Positions 49,888 through 62,096 of a DNA stretch of 64,000 bases are shown here, in pieces. The notes under the pieces were generated by a model, which saw only the letters and a list, made by a program, of their open reading frames with translations, was not told the DNA's origin and did not search any database. The translations under genes were made by a program, and so were the position numbers. Origin of the DNA: Dipylidium caninum (lineage: Eukaryota; Platyhelminthes; Cestoda; Cyclophyllidea; Dipylidiidae); NCBI GenBank assembly GCA_017562135.1, contig QEYB01000895.1:620001-684000 (forward strand), in the 5' to 3' direction. The number at the start of each line of letters is the position of its first letter. Positions within the stretch are counted from its first letter, which is position 1.

Positions 49888-51290
49888 TTTAACGTCCTCA
49901 CAATTTCCACGATAAGTCGTGGAGAATCCGTCTGATGGGGAGAAACTTCAGGTATGCAAAACTATAGGGCCGATAAAGCTAATGCGAATGTAAAAAGCAC
50001 CTGTGTGTCACAATCAAAAAACGAAAATGCCAGCCAAAGGAATCGGACCCACAAGAGACTCACGCTTTGGGGCGCCTCGTCCTGAGCAGTCATTTTGATT
50101 TATTTAAACTGATTTTAGTATTATTATAACGTTCTGCTTTATATCCGCCTACAAGACTAATGCAATCCCACTACTTTAAACGTTTAAATAAAACTCCTGT
50201 TTTGCACCGGCTTTTACGGAGTTAACAGTTTCTCAAACCTTTTATCAACGTAATCGGGACGCATCTTGCGATATTACTCGAGGTCATGGTAGTGATGTGG
50301 ACCATATTGTCTTATGACTACCATAACTGCGGTGGATGTGTATTAGTTCCTGCGTATTTGCACCGAGACAGTTCCACGTAGGCCAAAATTTTAATTTCTT
50401 TTACTGCTTGCGAAGAATCGAATACGCGACAGCAAGTTATGAATGCTTCAAAGAATAGCAATGGAACCTCCCTAGAAACAATTACATGAAAAGATCATCA
50501 CATTTTATTGGACAACAAGAGCTCATAGATTGAATGATGTGGCCATTCCACTTCCCTTCTTCGAATTTCCCTCGAAATATTTTGCAAATCTGTCAGACCC
50601 ATTGCCCCGAACATATGCTTGGCTAGTCTTGGGGGCAACTAACTAGCTAACTGCAACTTTTCACCATATGAAGACTGCTTATGTCTATAGACTAACGCCA
50701 ATTTGATATTTAGTTTGTAAAATTCGGATAGACTAACGGTTACTCTTAATTGATAAGAGTTAGGTGCCCATAAATGTGATTTTAAAGCTTCCATTATTAA
50801 AATTGACAGGTGGGGCGTTGGGACTATACTGACATTACCGCATCTCATCACTAATCTTAGTGAGTTATTTTGTTTGCAAAGTCGGTTTCCCCATCATGTC
50901 TTCAGTGCCAGGCGATAAAACCCTACCGCCTGTACCAAGTTAGTCTTCATGATCCATGTCATGCTTTTTACTAACTTTAAATGTCAATTAACACACCCCC
51001 CTTCCGCCTACATTACAAGAGGCAATAATACTATGAGCTATAATTTGGAATCACTGCACAGTAAATTCTAGTACAACGTCTAACAAGGGAAATTTGGGGG
51101 AGGAAGAAGTAGAGAGAGAGAGAGAAGACAATTCGCGATGGATATCGTATGATGGGCATCAGACTAGTGTCACTCTCACGGTTAGATTTACATTTTAAGG
51201 ACTCAGTGAGATCACGAGTGGACGAAACGAGGAAGTGAACTCAATCGCATTTCTAAACGAGTAAGGTTTGTTCACACAAAAAGCGGAAAT
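49888..51290. other. Intergenic between NOP14 (5') and the SLC17 gene (3')
   Basis: AT-rich, with no recognisable coding exon. A 70-codon frame on minus (50639-50851) has no known motif. The right part should contain the 3' UTR of the SLC17 gene. Confidence 0.45.
51110..51125 (+). repeat. (AG)n dinucleotide microsatellite
   Basis: About eight AG units in the probable 3' UTR of the SLC17 gene. Confidence 0.8.
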
Positions 51291-54200
51291 TCAGTAAGCT
51301 TGATGGTAGGCATCGTCTTCAGCTACTGATCTGTTACTAGCTCTATACGTCTGCATCATATAGGGTCGGGACTGATTACTGTCGGAGGTATTGTTGCTTC
51401 CGGGAGCCGTTTCCTTAAGAGGTTGCCGTAGCGACGACCCCAAGTTACCGTCTTCATCATTCCCGTAATTGTAGCCACGTTGAAGCACGTTATCAGGGAT
51501 GTCAATCGGGGCTTTCCAGTCCATCATTTGTGCGTCCTCCGCAGCCTCCGCCCAGTGCTGCTTCTCGCCGGATGCAAAGATCGCGTAGAAGGTGACACCA
51601 AAGAAGTGTATGGAACTAGCCAGAATGAAGACCCACATCCATTGACGTTTCGTCTATAAATCGCAGACATCATTAATACTATCGAATGCCCGTTGCCTTT
51701 CATACAATTTTGCCACGACCTACCCCTTGCGTCGTTATGTACTCCACAATGACAGGGCAGAGGATGCCGGAGATGGTGCCGATGCCGTTAGAGAGGCCCA
51801 TCAGAATGCTGGCGTACCTTGGAGCGATGTCGAGGTGGTTCACGTTGTACCCTGGGGGGGGAGGAGTACACCTGATTCTAGTCTCTGCCATGGCCAGTGG
51901 ACACCAACCCTCTCAACGAGGCTCACCTGAAATGGCGAAACCGCTGAACGAAACCGCGAGGATGAGGGAAGCCATCGCCGTGGTATACGAGTTTGCGAAC
52001 GCGACAATCAGTAGGAAGAATGCTTCCATTCCAAAGCCTAAAATGAAAGGCACGCCGTGGGGAGGCTTGGCGTAGTGCGCAATGACGAGTGGCCTACTTC
52101 AGATCTCAAGGGTGCCCCGAGGCCTCATAGCTGCTGCTGCTACTTTCGGTTTACTGCTTCAGGAGGAAAGGGACAAACAAAGCCAAGACCTTCGCCGAAG
52201 CTATGGGGGTTTCGATGAAGGCTTTAGACTTGAAGAGTTGGGATCTCTCGCCAAGGCGTCTTCAGGTACGCAACCCCTTCACTGAGTGATGTGATTTAGC
52301 TGTAATCTCTGCTGAGCGAAATAACCAAGGAGATGGCAACGGAGGGGCGTCACTCGAAATCTGCAAAGGCACGGAAGGCGGGGAAGGCAGGCGTTGCCCC
52401 TCGCTCCTGAGGCAAAATGCGGCGACCGACATAGTGAAATTCCTCTCCAATAAGCATCGGGATGGCGGTGAATCGAATGGAGTCGGAGCGCCCATTCATT
52501 TTGGAGCGGTTCTCAACAGACTTCCCGAATGATGTGCTGCCGGCTCTTTCATGGGTCGCGGAAGCGCCGAGAAATGATTTCACTTCGGCGAAGTTGGCGG
52601 ACGCCTGTTGAAAGCTACCTCCTTCTGCAGCGCGAAAAGTGGCGACAGTTCCTCGATCCTCTTTTTGAGCGACCAGCTTCGTCTTCTTCGCCCCCCGCCA
52701 GTCCACAAGTATGCGCAGCAAATCCGAGTGACTGGCCGCTCGCGAGACATGTCTCTGTGCCTGCCCGTTACATCGTCCGATATCCGCGCGTACATCTATA
52801 AATTAGCGCCTGCGACATACGATAGGCGATTGTGATCAGCGGACGCGAGAATCGCATTCTCTTCGTGACTCCAACAAAAACGGTCTGGGAGTGGTCGCAG
52901 AAGGGAGCGCGAAAACCGGTTCGCAGACAGGAGAACTAGAAGGGCTGCGAGGGGAGGTGGCTTAGCCTAAGTAGTGCTGTTGCCTGGCGAACAGCTCGGC
53001 GCGCCGTCCGGCGGACGGAGAGCAAGACTTACCGCCACAATTGAAGATCTTCCGAACAGCGGTTGTGGTGAGGGTGCGCTTGCGCAGTCTGTCTGCCAGC
53101 TGGCCGCTGATGGGCACGATGATGGCCATAATCAAGTGGGGCACGGAGGAGAGGATGCCTGACTGCGGAGCAAGCGGAAAGAGAGGACAGGCAATCACTA
53201 GGCTGCCAGAGGGCAGTGTACGAGTCATTGAGCTATGGAGGCCAGGCGACCGAGGAAGTCCACCGCATGAGATTCATCAAAAGCGCTCAGAATTCGTTCA
53301 GCCCACCACTAGCTCTTAAGCGTTGGACAAACTGCTACAGAGCGGCAGTGAGATTGGCACAAATCCACAACGTTTTGGGGAATTTCGCACGAGCAAAACA
53401 CAAATCTGTTGATATGGGCAGCGGGGAAAGCGTGTGTCTTTATATATGAACACGGAAGGTGCTTTTCGACCAGAACGCTTTCCTACCGTTGCCGAACGAT
53501 GTGGATTATGGGGAAGCGACGTCGCCGACAATGCTGCTTGTGCCCGCGCACACAACATGAACCGTCAAACGGAACTCCTCCGTAGAAGGAACGGGACTTT
53601 TGGAGCCAGTAGCGGATAGCCCTCGACTACACCCTGTCCAAATTCCTTTCCATCAAATGAAACAGGTGATTCAGGCGTTTCGTCTACCCTCTCACTCGCT
53701 AAAACTGCCCGCCGTTAAGGCCTCGCGTGCTCCTGCTACGTCGACAGATGCGAACGGGGTCACTCACCTCGGCCGTAGAGCATTCGAAGACCTGTTTGAG
53801 GTACTTGGGAGACTTCATGATAAGGAGGAAGAAGGACCAGCTGCGGGCTATGTTGGCGACGATTATGGCGTAGACCGGCATGGAGGTGAAAATGGCCTTC
53901 CAAGGGATGTTTTTCTGGAACACAGAAGTTCTCTTGCAGCAGAAAGTGGATGACGAAGCTGCAAATGCTACACGACGGTGACAAGTGGGTCCGTGCTCAG
54001 TCCCGCAGACCTCCTCCGGAGGAAGAGGCAACAGGCGGGGCGCCGGCTCACAGTAGCACCGCGTCGTCCCGACGGCGCCACTGTGAGGTGGGACGAGGTG
54101 GGCAAGCCGAGATGGCAGCCCCACGGTCACGTTGCCTCAGCCTTAGCGCCGCCCCCGCCCTCCCCCCAGAGTTCACACAATTTCATGCTGCGTAACTCAC

Positions 54201-57200
54201 CAGACTCGGTGGAAGGTCGACCTCGCCGATGGACTCCTCGATGTAGTCGCGCTCTTCAGCCGAGATTTTAGGGTGTGTGGCCGGTTTCTCGTACGACGTC
54301 TTCCACCAGACGGCAAACCACACCAGTCCCAGAATAGCTTAAATGAAATAACACAATGCCAAATGTCAAAGTGATGTTGACAGGTGAGTTGCACTGCCAG
54401 TGTCAGAGCGAACCGGTAGGCTCGTCGCCAAATGAAGCGAGGTTAGGAGTAAACACTAAATGGAGATTAGATTTAGCGTGAAAAGCCGAGAGCAGCGCAT
54501 GGCCAACGTTGGGGGCCCACGCGGAGCCCTCGCGGGGGCCCGCGGCAGGATGGGAGCTGGGACCGCGAGCAGAAGAACGGCTCACCGTAAAGGTAGAAGG
54601 GCGACTGCCAACCCATGTACTGCGCGAGAATGCCCGAGAAGAAGAGGCCCATCACGGCGCCTGCGTAGGAACCTGCCAAAAGAGGGCAGACTTGGAAGAC
54701 AGCACGCACTGCTTCTGCTCTCCACTCGCTCCTCGTCCATGCCCCGTCCTCTGCCCACAGCACTGGGACACGCGGTGTTTCGCGGAGAATCCACGGAGTC
54801 CGGAGCGGTCATGCCCGGACATGGCGGTCAAGGTCAGACGCTGACGGGGTGCGGTTACCCCAGCGGTCCCGCGCTGCCATCAGCAGCGGATATGGGGCAG
54901 ATGAAGACATGCGAGGAGCGAGGAAAGAGAGAAAGGCGAAAGGGGGAAGAGGGAGGAGGGAAGGAGGCAGACTTGGGGTCTCCTGAGGAGTGCAGGTTCC
55001 ACCCAGCTAACCGTCAGCCCCCGGGCCAGGCAGCCGTGGCAACGCGCCGTGGGGCGTGGATTGGGGATGGAGCCATAGAGCCCATGCACAAACAGGCTTC
55101 CACTCCAACTGGTGGCACAAAAATTTTCACCTGCTCCGACGTGATGGCGCCGTCGGGGGAGTGGGAAAGACGTGTCACATCGAGCCCCGCTTGGCTTCCC
55201 ACGAGCCCCCCCACTAGTGCGTTTATGTGCACGCCATGCGAAACCACCCGGTATACGGACGACAAGTCGCAGTGGAAGGCGCCTTTCGAGTTATCAACCC
55301 AGGCCCAATCAGGAGGCGTCTTTCCCGAGGGGGTGGAGGAGGCCGAAGGGTTGAGCGGGGCGGAGGGGGCGGGACGGGCGAGCACGCACCACAGAAGGCG
55401 ATGGTGGCCAGTCGAGAGCGTTCGATGGGCGGCGCCCAGTAGCGCCAAATGCCATGGCATGCGGGGTACGAGGTTCCCTGAAATGGAGGAAAAAGAGGCT
55501 GCGCAGTAAGTGGGAGGAGGTGAGCGTTTAATTCGGGTGAACGCGTGCACACCGCTGACCCCGCGGCAAAATCCTCTTTCGGGTAGGGCGCATGCTGCCT
55601 GATTGCCGCACTGCGCTCGTCTTCCTGCCGCGGCAGCTGCAGTCCAAACTCAGTCCGGCCGCATACAACTTTCGCGGTCCGTGCGAGAACCGCCCTGGAG
55701 GGGACGCTTCACAAAATGACGCCGTTTCGCTTTTGACAGGCTTTACTTTCGTCTCCTCAGCCGCCAACGCGACCGCTCTGTTCCGCGCGTCTTCGACGCA
55801 TTCCTCCCCGCTCTGCGATTGCGTCAGGATTCTGTGCCGTGGCAGATGACACTTTTGGCGGATCGGCGTCGCTTGTGGTCCTGAGTGAGGTGATTTTGCT
55901 CTCGCCCACGCCACGCCTCCAATGGACACACCAACTCGGACTGTCTCCTTTACGACGCTATTTAAGAACGAAAGAGGCCGAGAGGAGGCCTCGCGACATT
56001 CGGGTCTCTTGGCGATATGCACACATCCAGTTTGTCCGACTTAATGCATGGCTTCACGAATTGCGCGGCCCATCTTCTGTAGGCGACGTTCTCCAGGCTC
56101 AGAAACGGTCTTGGATTTCCGCCCGAGGCAAATAGGCTCAAGTGACACCGGATTTGACGAAAATTTAACAAAGCGGTGTGCGGCACCGCTGGCAGCCTGA
56201 CGCAGACCAATGCCTGACGAGGAGTGGAAATGCCGCCCACCGGCAAGTTAGGACGGGCGGATGTGGCACGTCACGCGTGCCTGTGGACTGTGCGGGCTGA
56301 AATGTTGGTGTTCGTGAGCGGTTACCTGCCGGGAGCATTCAAGAGCTCAGGGCTTCCGGCGAGCGGAGTGGTGGAGGACGCAGTGCGGCACTGCGACAAA
56401 GCCGGACCTCACCGGATCGGGCGAATATCTCGTAGCCGCGACCGTCTCTCGGTGGAGAGGGCCACAGTTGTCTGTAACCGGCTCCGAGGCGGTCTGGTGT
56501 CTCGGCGAGGGGATGGCGAGGCGGAAGCAAACGGAACGCACCTCGACGAGGCCCTGAAGCACGCGGATGAAGGCGACGACGCCATAGGGGCCGCGACAGG
56601 CCAAGGGCATCAGGAGATTGCAGAGTGCGCTTCCGCCGACTGCGATGCCGAAGAGGCGGTTGGCAGGGAAGATGGTGGCGATCGCTCCTCCGGGGATTTG
56701 GGTTATCATGTAACCGTAGAAGAAGGCCGACTCCACAAACCCTCGCTCGCCCGGTGTCCAGTAGAAGTTACGCTTCTGTGGAATCAAACACAACACAGGC
56801 GAGTGGATGTCGACTGTTTAAACGGCCATCTAACTGCCCGGGGCACTTTAGGGAGGATCGCTGCTCTCCCTTTCCCCTCCTTCTGGCCCCTCCACTGAGA
56901 GGCAGGTGGTTGGAGTCGACGCTCTAATGGGGTCGGTTGTCGGCTCCCGGCGACCCCCTTCAGGCGTTCGGGGGCGCACAGACAGTGTGATACTTTTCCC
57001 GACGTGTCCACTCGGCGCCGCGACGCAAGCGGTTTAGGTTCGAAAGACAAAAGAAGCCTTTGGATGTGGCTTTGGCGGCGGCGTTTCCTCATTACAGTCT
57101 GAGTGGTGGATGTTTCCTCACCGGCAGTCCGTGGCCTGTCGGGACTCACCGGTTCGGCCAACCCTCCCTTATCCCTCCGTGCCTGACGTCTGCGTGTCAC

Positions 57201-60200
57201 ATCCGTCTGTGGTTCGCGGTGAAATTACTGCGACCGTGTAAAGCAGAAGTCGTCCTGTGACTTCGCCACCAGTTCCCGCGAGTATCTACTGTGCTGGCGG
57301 TTAGCCGAACTCTCCGAGGCCATCCCCGACGCATCGGGGAGAGCCGGGCCCAAATGGCCGGGTGGTGGAAGCGCCGTACTGCCGGCGTGGCAGGCTGGCG
57401 AGGAAAGAAGAGGACGCACCACAAGAGGCCATCAATTGCGTTAATGTCGGCCTTCACGACCACGGAACGTAGTTGCGGCGGAACAGAGCGAGTCTTTCGT
57501 CAAACGGCATGCCTCGCAAACCGACCGGCAATGTCGCGACCGATTCTCCGCCGCCGCGAGCTCTTCCACTCCCTCGCTCCACGCTCGATACTCCGGTCGG
57601 GGCTCTGATCAAAACTCCACTCCGTGGTGGCTCGTGGCGCTACCACACAAATCGTGTCGCCGGTCGGTCCGTCCACGACGTGACTGGGTCGCGCCACATC
57701 CTGGCCGCCGCCGCCCGGTGAGGCTGGTGACCATCTCCTACTCCTCGGGCCCCGGCGCCACGTGTCACGGGACCAGCCAGCCCCGCATGCGGTGGGGCAG
57801 CAGATCGAGCAGGCGAAGGGCGAGAGAAGTCGGTCTGGCTGTTTCCCTCCCCACCGCGAGCGGGTGCGGACCACTGTGGAACGCTGACGGGCATTTCGTT
57901 TCCTCTCGCTACGCGCGAAGACTGCTCGAATAAGCGCGAAGAGGTGCAGGAGATCACGATCTCTGCTCTGACGCAGAGGCTTAAGTGAGACAGAATGAAC
58001 TCCTCTGCCTGCCTGACCGCCAACAAAGACGGGGGAATCAAAGTGAGTCGCATTAAACCCAGTCGACAATTACCTCAGCCATGCAGAGACGCGCACTGGC
58101 TCATCGAACATTCCTCATGTTTTCCCGTCGGAGAAAGCAAGGCAGAGAGAATCTTCAAGATGAGATGCGAGACTGTGTGTGGGAGAACCACGGAGCTGCT
58201 GCGTCCTCCCTGGCCTTTACGCTCGCGGTTCCGCCGTCATAGTGTCGTTCGGGATAGCGCCCGAGTCGGGTGAAGCCGCCTTGTGTGAGCGGCAGCCCGC
58301 CTCAGGGTCCTGCGGCCGCACGTGGGACCTAATCGAGCGCGCTCTCTCAAATGCTCTGCCCTCCGAGCCGAACCGAGGCCGCCGTGGCGCAGCTGGGGCC
58401 GTGCACTGCCGCAGGCGCCAGGTGCGAGCGCCACCGCCTCGATGATGCAGCTTGGAAAGAGCCGAAAGAAAGCTAACTCGACGTAAATTGAAGGCGTATA
58501 AGAGTTTGCCTTCACTGAGGCAGCTCGCGGACCAACGAGCACTGGACGAGCCGCGGTTGCGGCCACGAACGGGTGAAAGCGAGGCTCGCCCAGCCGACAG
58601 AGGGCAACGAAGTACCCCGCCTCGAAAAAGCCTCTTCGCCTGACTCACCGTGAAGTTGTCGGTCTACACGGTGGCCAGTCACGACGCCTGAGAAACGAGG
58701 ATGCCGCCAAGACCGTTTCCCGCTGTGAACACCTTCGGTTCAGTCTTCCGAAGTGGGGTCCGAGTTCACGTCGAACACCTCAGTCTTCCACGCTACCGAC
58801 CACTGTCACTCTTACTTCATTTTAGCCTCTGTGGGCAGATTTTGTTAGTAGTGAGGGGACCCGCACCATTTTCCACCTAAGCGCCGACATTCCGTCTGAG
58901 GAAAAACGCCTTCTAAAGGGTGGCCGAGGACAGACAGGCGAACCCGAGCCAGCTAGTCTACTTCGCTGCCTCGGCGGACCACTTACGCCCTCCGCCATTA
59001 ACGACGAAGGATTGACGAGAATTTGGCGAGCTCGATAGTCTGTAGGTGTCGCTGTTACCGATTACAAGGCCATTTCACTCTGAGAGGCTACGAAGGGCTC
59101 TCCGTCGCGGTATGAAATGGTGTGGTTTGGCAGTAAAATCCAATCAGACACGACATTTCCTTCGACCAACAATGCCCATTTCCCATCAACGGGCGTTCGT
59201 TGAAACTGCGGTGTCTCGGTTCCCCTTGACCCAATTATTTTTCTTTGCTCCCACGAAGGCAGAATCATGCCGACGGACAGTAACCTCTGAGACCCGCTTC
59301 CACCAAAGGAGAAGAGTCCCTGCGCCCCACCATGTGAGAAACCAGCCTTTTGCGCGTATTTCGTCGTTGTGGAGGTGAAGGCCAGCGCCCCTCGTCGGAT
59401 TTGCCGGTCGCGTCCCCGCCCGTCGCGGCCAGCCAATGACTAGGCCCTCGGAGTATGCGCCACCGGAGAGGCGGGATCGGGTTAAAATGAAGGCGAGGGA
59501 ATTAGCGGAATTAACCAGCCTGGCGCGATGCCAAAGCCCCGCGGGCATTACTCACCTGGCGACGGGCGGGTCGGTGCGGCAGGGCGCGGGCGGGGAGCAG
59601 AGCCGTCCGCCGCGCCTCACCCCGCCCGCCGAGGCACGAGAGGGGCTCCGGGCGGCCGAGAGGCCACTCGGTCGCGCGCATTTCCACGGACGATTACGTA
59701 CGTGAACGTCTTCCTGTGGTTGGCAGCAGCCAAATTCAATGCTGCGCCTTTGACAGCCACCACTGGCGCGGCCTCGCGTCGTGGCGCCAGCACACGCGTC
59801 GTCGAGGTGGAACGCATCCACCCGCGTCGACTGCGTCCCGTGGTGAGGGGATGCATTCGTGAATGCACGTGACTCGGGAAATAAGTCGCAAAGGAATGCG
59901 CGTCTCGAGAAAACTCTGCCTCCGAAGGGGACGCAAATGTGACCACTCTAAGGGTGAGGGAGTTGGTCGCACCAAACCAGGCCGAGCATGTGACCTTCCC
60001 GTGGCACGAAGTAGCCACCCGCCACACCTACTGAAGACTCCAACAATTCTCAGCCCACCCATTGTTAAAAGAAATTAATTCCGATGAAGAACACGGCGCT
60101 ATGGGGTCGCAGAGTCTTGTTCGGGACGCTTCGGCAGCCACAGGAGAGCCACCCTTCCGCCCATGACGAGGCGCGGACGTGTTCGCCTCGGTCATCGCGC

Positions 60201-62096
60201 CGCGGGGCCTCGAGGTGCCGCGGGGCCTCGAGGTGCCGAGGCCAGTCGGAGAGGCGATGTCGTTGGCAGCGCGCACACTGGGGTGTGCAGGTCGGCACAT
60301 GACTGTCCCTGGGGCGGTCACATGCCCCATTGCCTCCCCGAGATGCTCACCGGAAACGCGCACCCGGTCGAGGTGATAGAAAGCTCATGCTCTAACCGCC
60401 ACGCCTGAGTGCGAAAACCCGCCTCCGGCCAAATAACGTGAGGTGAGCTGAGCTGAGGTGAAGCGAGGCGAGGCGAGGTGTTTGCTCCCCACGAATGAGG
60501 CAGGGGAGCGCTTCAGCCACTTTGCCGCCAACATAAACCGTGTGTAAACCGGAGGCGCGCAGAAGGCGAGGAGGCAGGCGGGGAGGAGTTGGAGCGAGGG
60601 CGGGGGCAGGAGCGGGGGCAGGGCGTGAGAGGTGAAAGCACTTGGGTGGTGGGCGAGAAAAAGTACGTCACTCCGAGAAAGGAGATTCTTTTTGCCTAAC
60701 TTCTCGTGGCTGAAAAAGTCAACTTAAATTGAAAAAGGTGCGTCTGCAGTCTGTCAAGGAGGATGAGCTGGCGGCTACGAGTCGAGGTTTGAATCCTAGA
60801 GCTACTGCGCCGTTCTGGCCGACTGAGGCGTCCGTGGCAGATGGAATTTCGAAGGCTAATTAATGAGGTGTTTGGTAAACCCCGAGTTCTCACATTTCCT
60901 CCACAGAGGATCCACCCTCACAGTAGGCAGGCCAATTTGCTGACAAAATGTTCGACGTGTCTCGCTTGTATATGCAACTTAGGGCTCTTTTCTCCCCGAG
61001 GCGGTGTCTCGCTGGCCACATCCCGTTCGCCGAGGGTGGCGTAGGAGGGAGCCGGTGAAGGAGGGTCACCGACGCGCCCGCCCCACTCGCCCCGCAGCCG
61101 GCACTCAGCGCCAATCCAAAGCGCCTCCGATGACCCGCACGTTCCTCCTCGCCCTGACGCCATTTTTTGAGGCGAAGACCACCTTCTGCAGTCAGAAAGG
61201 CGGCCCCGAGGCTGTTAGTACAACATCATTAAAGCGAGGTGAAATTATCCTCTCCGGGAAAAAGTTTTCAGTTTGTTGCCTGACACAGAGGTAAAGAGCG
61301 TGGCGACGACGCCCCAACGGCAGTCAGTAAACGCTTTCTGCATCGCCCGGCCTTAGCATACAAGGCAGTTCTTGGACGCGGAGACGAGAGAGGCGGCGCG
61401 ACGCCTCAACTCCCGCACGGAGCCGTCGGATGCTCAACGCCACGAGGGAGACCCCAAGTCGTCAACGCCCGGTAATTTTAAGTGCTGCGCGACGTAGACA
61501 AAAACGCGTCGCCGCGATTATCCCCAGGCAGGTCGGGCACACCCCGGTGGGCACTCGTGACAATGAGTGGGGACATGCGGCGGGCTGCGCTGCGCTGTGC
61601 TGTGCTGGACCGCACTGTTGCTGTGTGGTACGCGTGGACGAGGCGGGCGAATGCCCTGGCCGGGGAGAAGGAGGGGGGCGGAGGAGACACTCACTGTTGT
61701 CACTGTGACGTTCTTGGCGATCTTGGAAATTTCGGCGGGTTTGAGGGGGGTGTGGTGCTCCATAGCCAGGGTGACCCAGCTCATGTTGCAGCGGATGCCG
61801 AAGGTGATCATGAAGCCGAGCGAGCACATCCACGCGGTGTAGTAGCGTTTGGTGCAGCGGCACATGAGAATGTGCATGATTCGCGTCAGCAGGTTCACCT
61901 TCATCCCCACGTCGGGCGCGTCGGCATGCGGGGGCTCCTGGTAGATCGGGAAGCCATCCGGACCGATGTGTGGCGGCGGCATCGAGTCTAGCGTCGTCTG
62001 CCGGCGGTGCATCCGCCGTTGAGGCAGTGGTTTTCCCGCCTCCGACTCACCTCTCATGGACTGCTGCTGATATAGAGGCGCGGCTTTCGACTCCAT
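51291..62096 (-). CDS. Vesicular glutamate transporter-like SLC17 protein
   Basis: A major-facilitator carrier expected to load glutamate into synaptic vesicles. Ten exons in phase: 61695-62096, 56542-56775, 55390-55477, 54586-54672, 54201-54337, 53768-53914, 53033-53162, 51927-52037, 51724-51851 and 51291-51653; 608 aa from the ATG at 62096. Family signatures: TM1 [33 protein letters not shown] then [108 protein letters not shown] and [15 protein letters not shown]. The Arg in ARSW and the R in APRYAS favour VGLUT over sialin. Where mammalian VGLUTs carry a TM2 His (LIHGSFF), this protein has Glu (FVESAFF). The frame is open for a few codons upstream of the ATG to an AG at about 62122, so an upstream coding exon is possible. 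The first intron is 4.9 kb and GC-rich. Confidence 0.93.
60200..60235 (+). repeat. Two tandem copies of an 18-bp GC-rich unit
   Basis: CCGCGGGGCCTCGAGGTG occurs twice in direct tandem in the first intron of the SLC17 gene. Exact duplication, no evident function. Confidence 0.85.
60598..60623 (+). repeat. G-quadruplex candidate in the SLC17 first intron
   Basis: Four G runs of 3-5 bases separated by short loops on the plus strand, which is the template strand for the SLC17 transcript. Just upstream, a purine-rich stretch of short GAGGTGAGC-like units runs at about 60437-60480. The pattern is seen; folding is not shown. Confidence 0.5.

Noticed and set aside
54460..55509. 349-codon plus-strand open frame
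   Set aside because: It runs antisense to confirmed exons of the SLC17 gene (54586-54672 and 55390-55477) and through their introns; its composition is typical of GC-rich antisense DNA.
56224..56898. 224-codon plus-strand open frame
   Set aside because: It is the antisense of the SLC17 exon 56542-56775, with no recognisable domain.
60740..60815. tRNA-like B-box GGTTTGAATCC
   Set aside because: The flanking bases do not form a T stem, and no matching acceptor or anticodon arms can be drawn.
62030..62085. 53-nt intron inside the first SLC17 exon (strong GTGAGTCGG donor)
   Set aside because: Its removal would shift the reading frame (53 is not a multiple of 3), whereas the unspliced exon is open and in phase.
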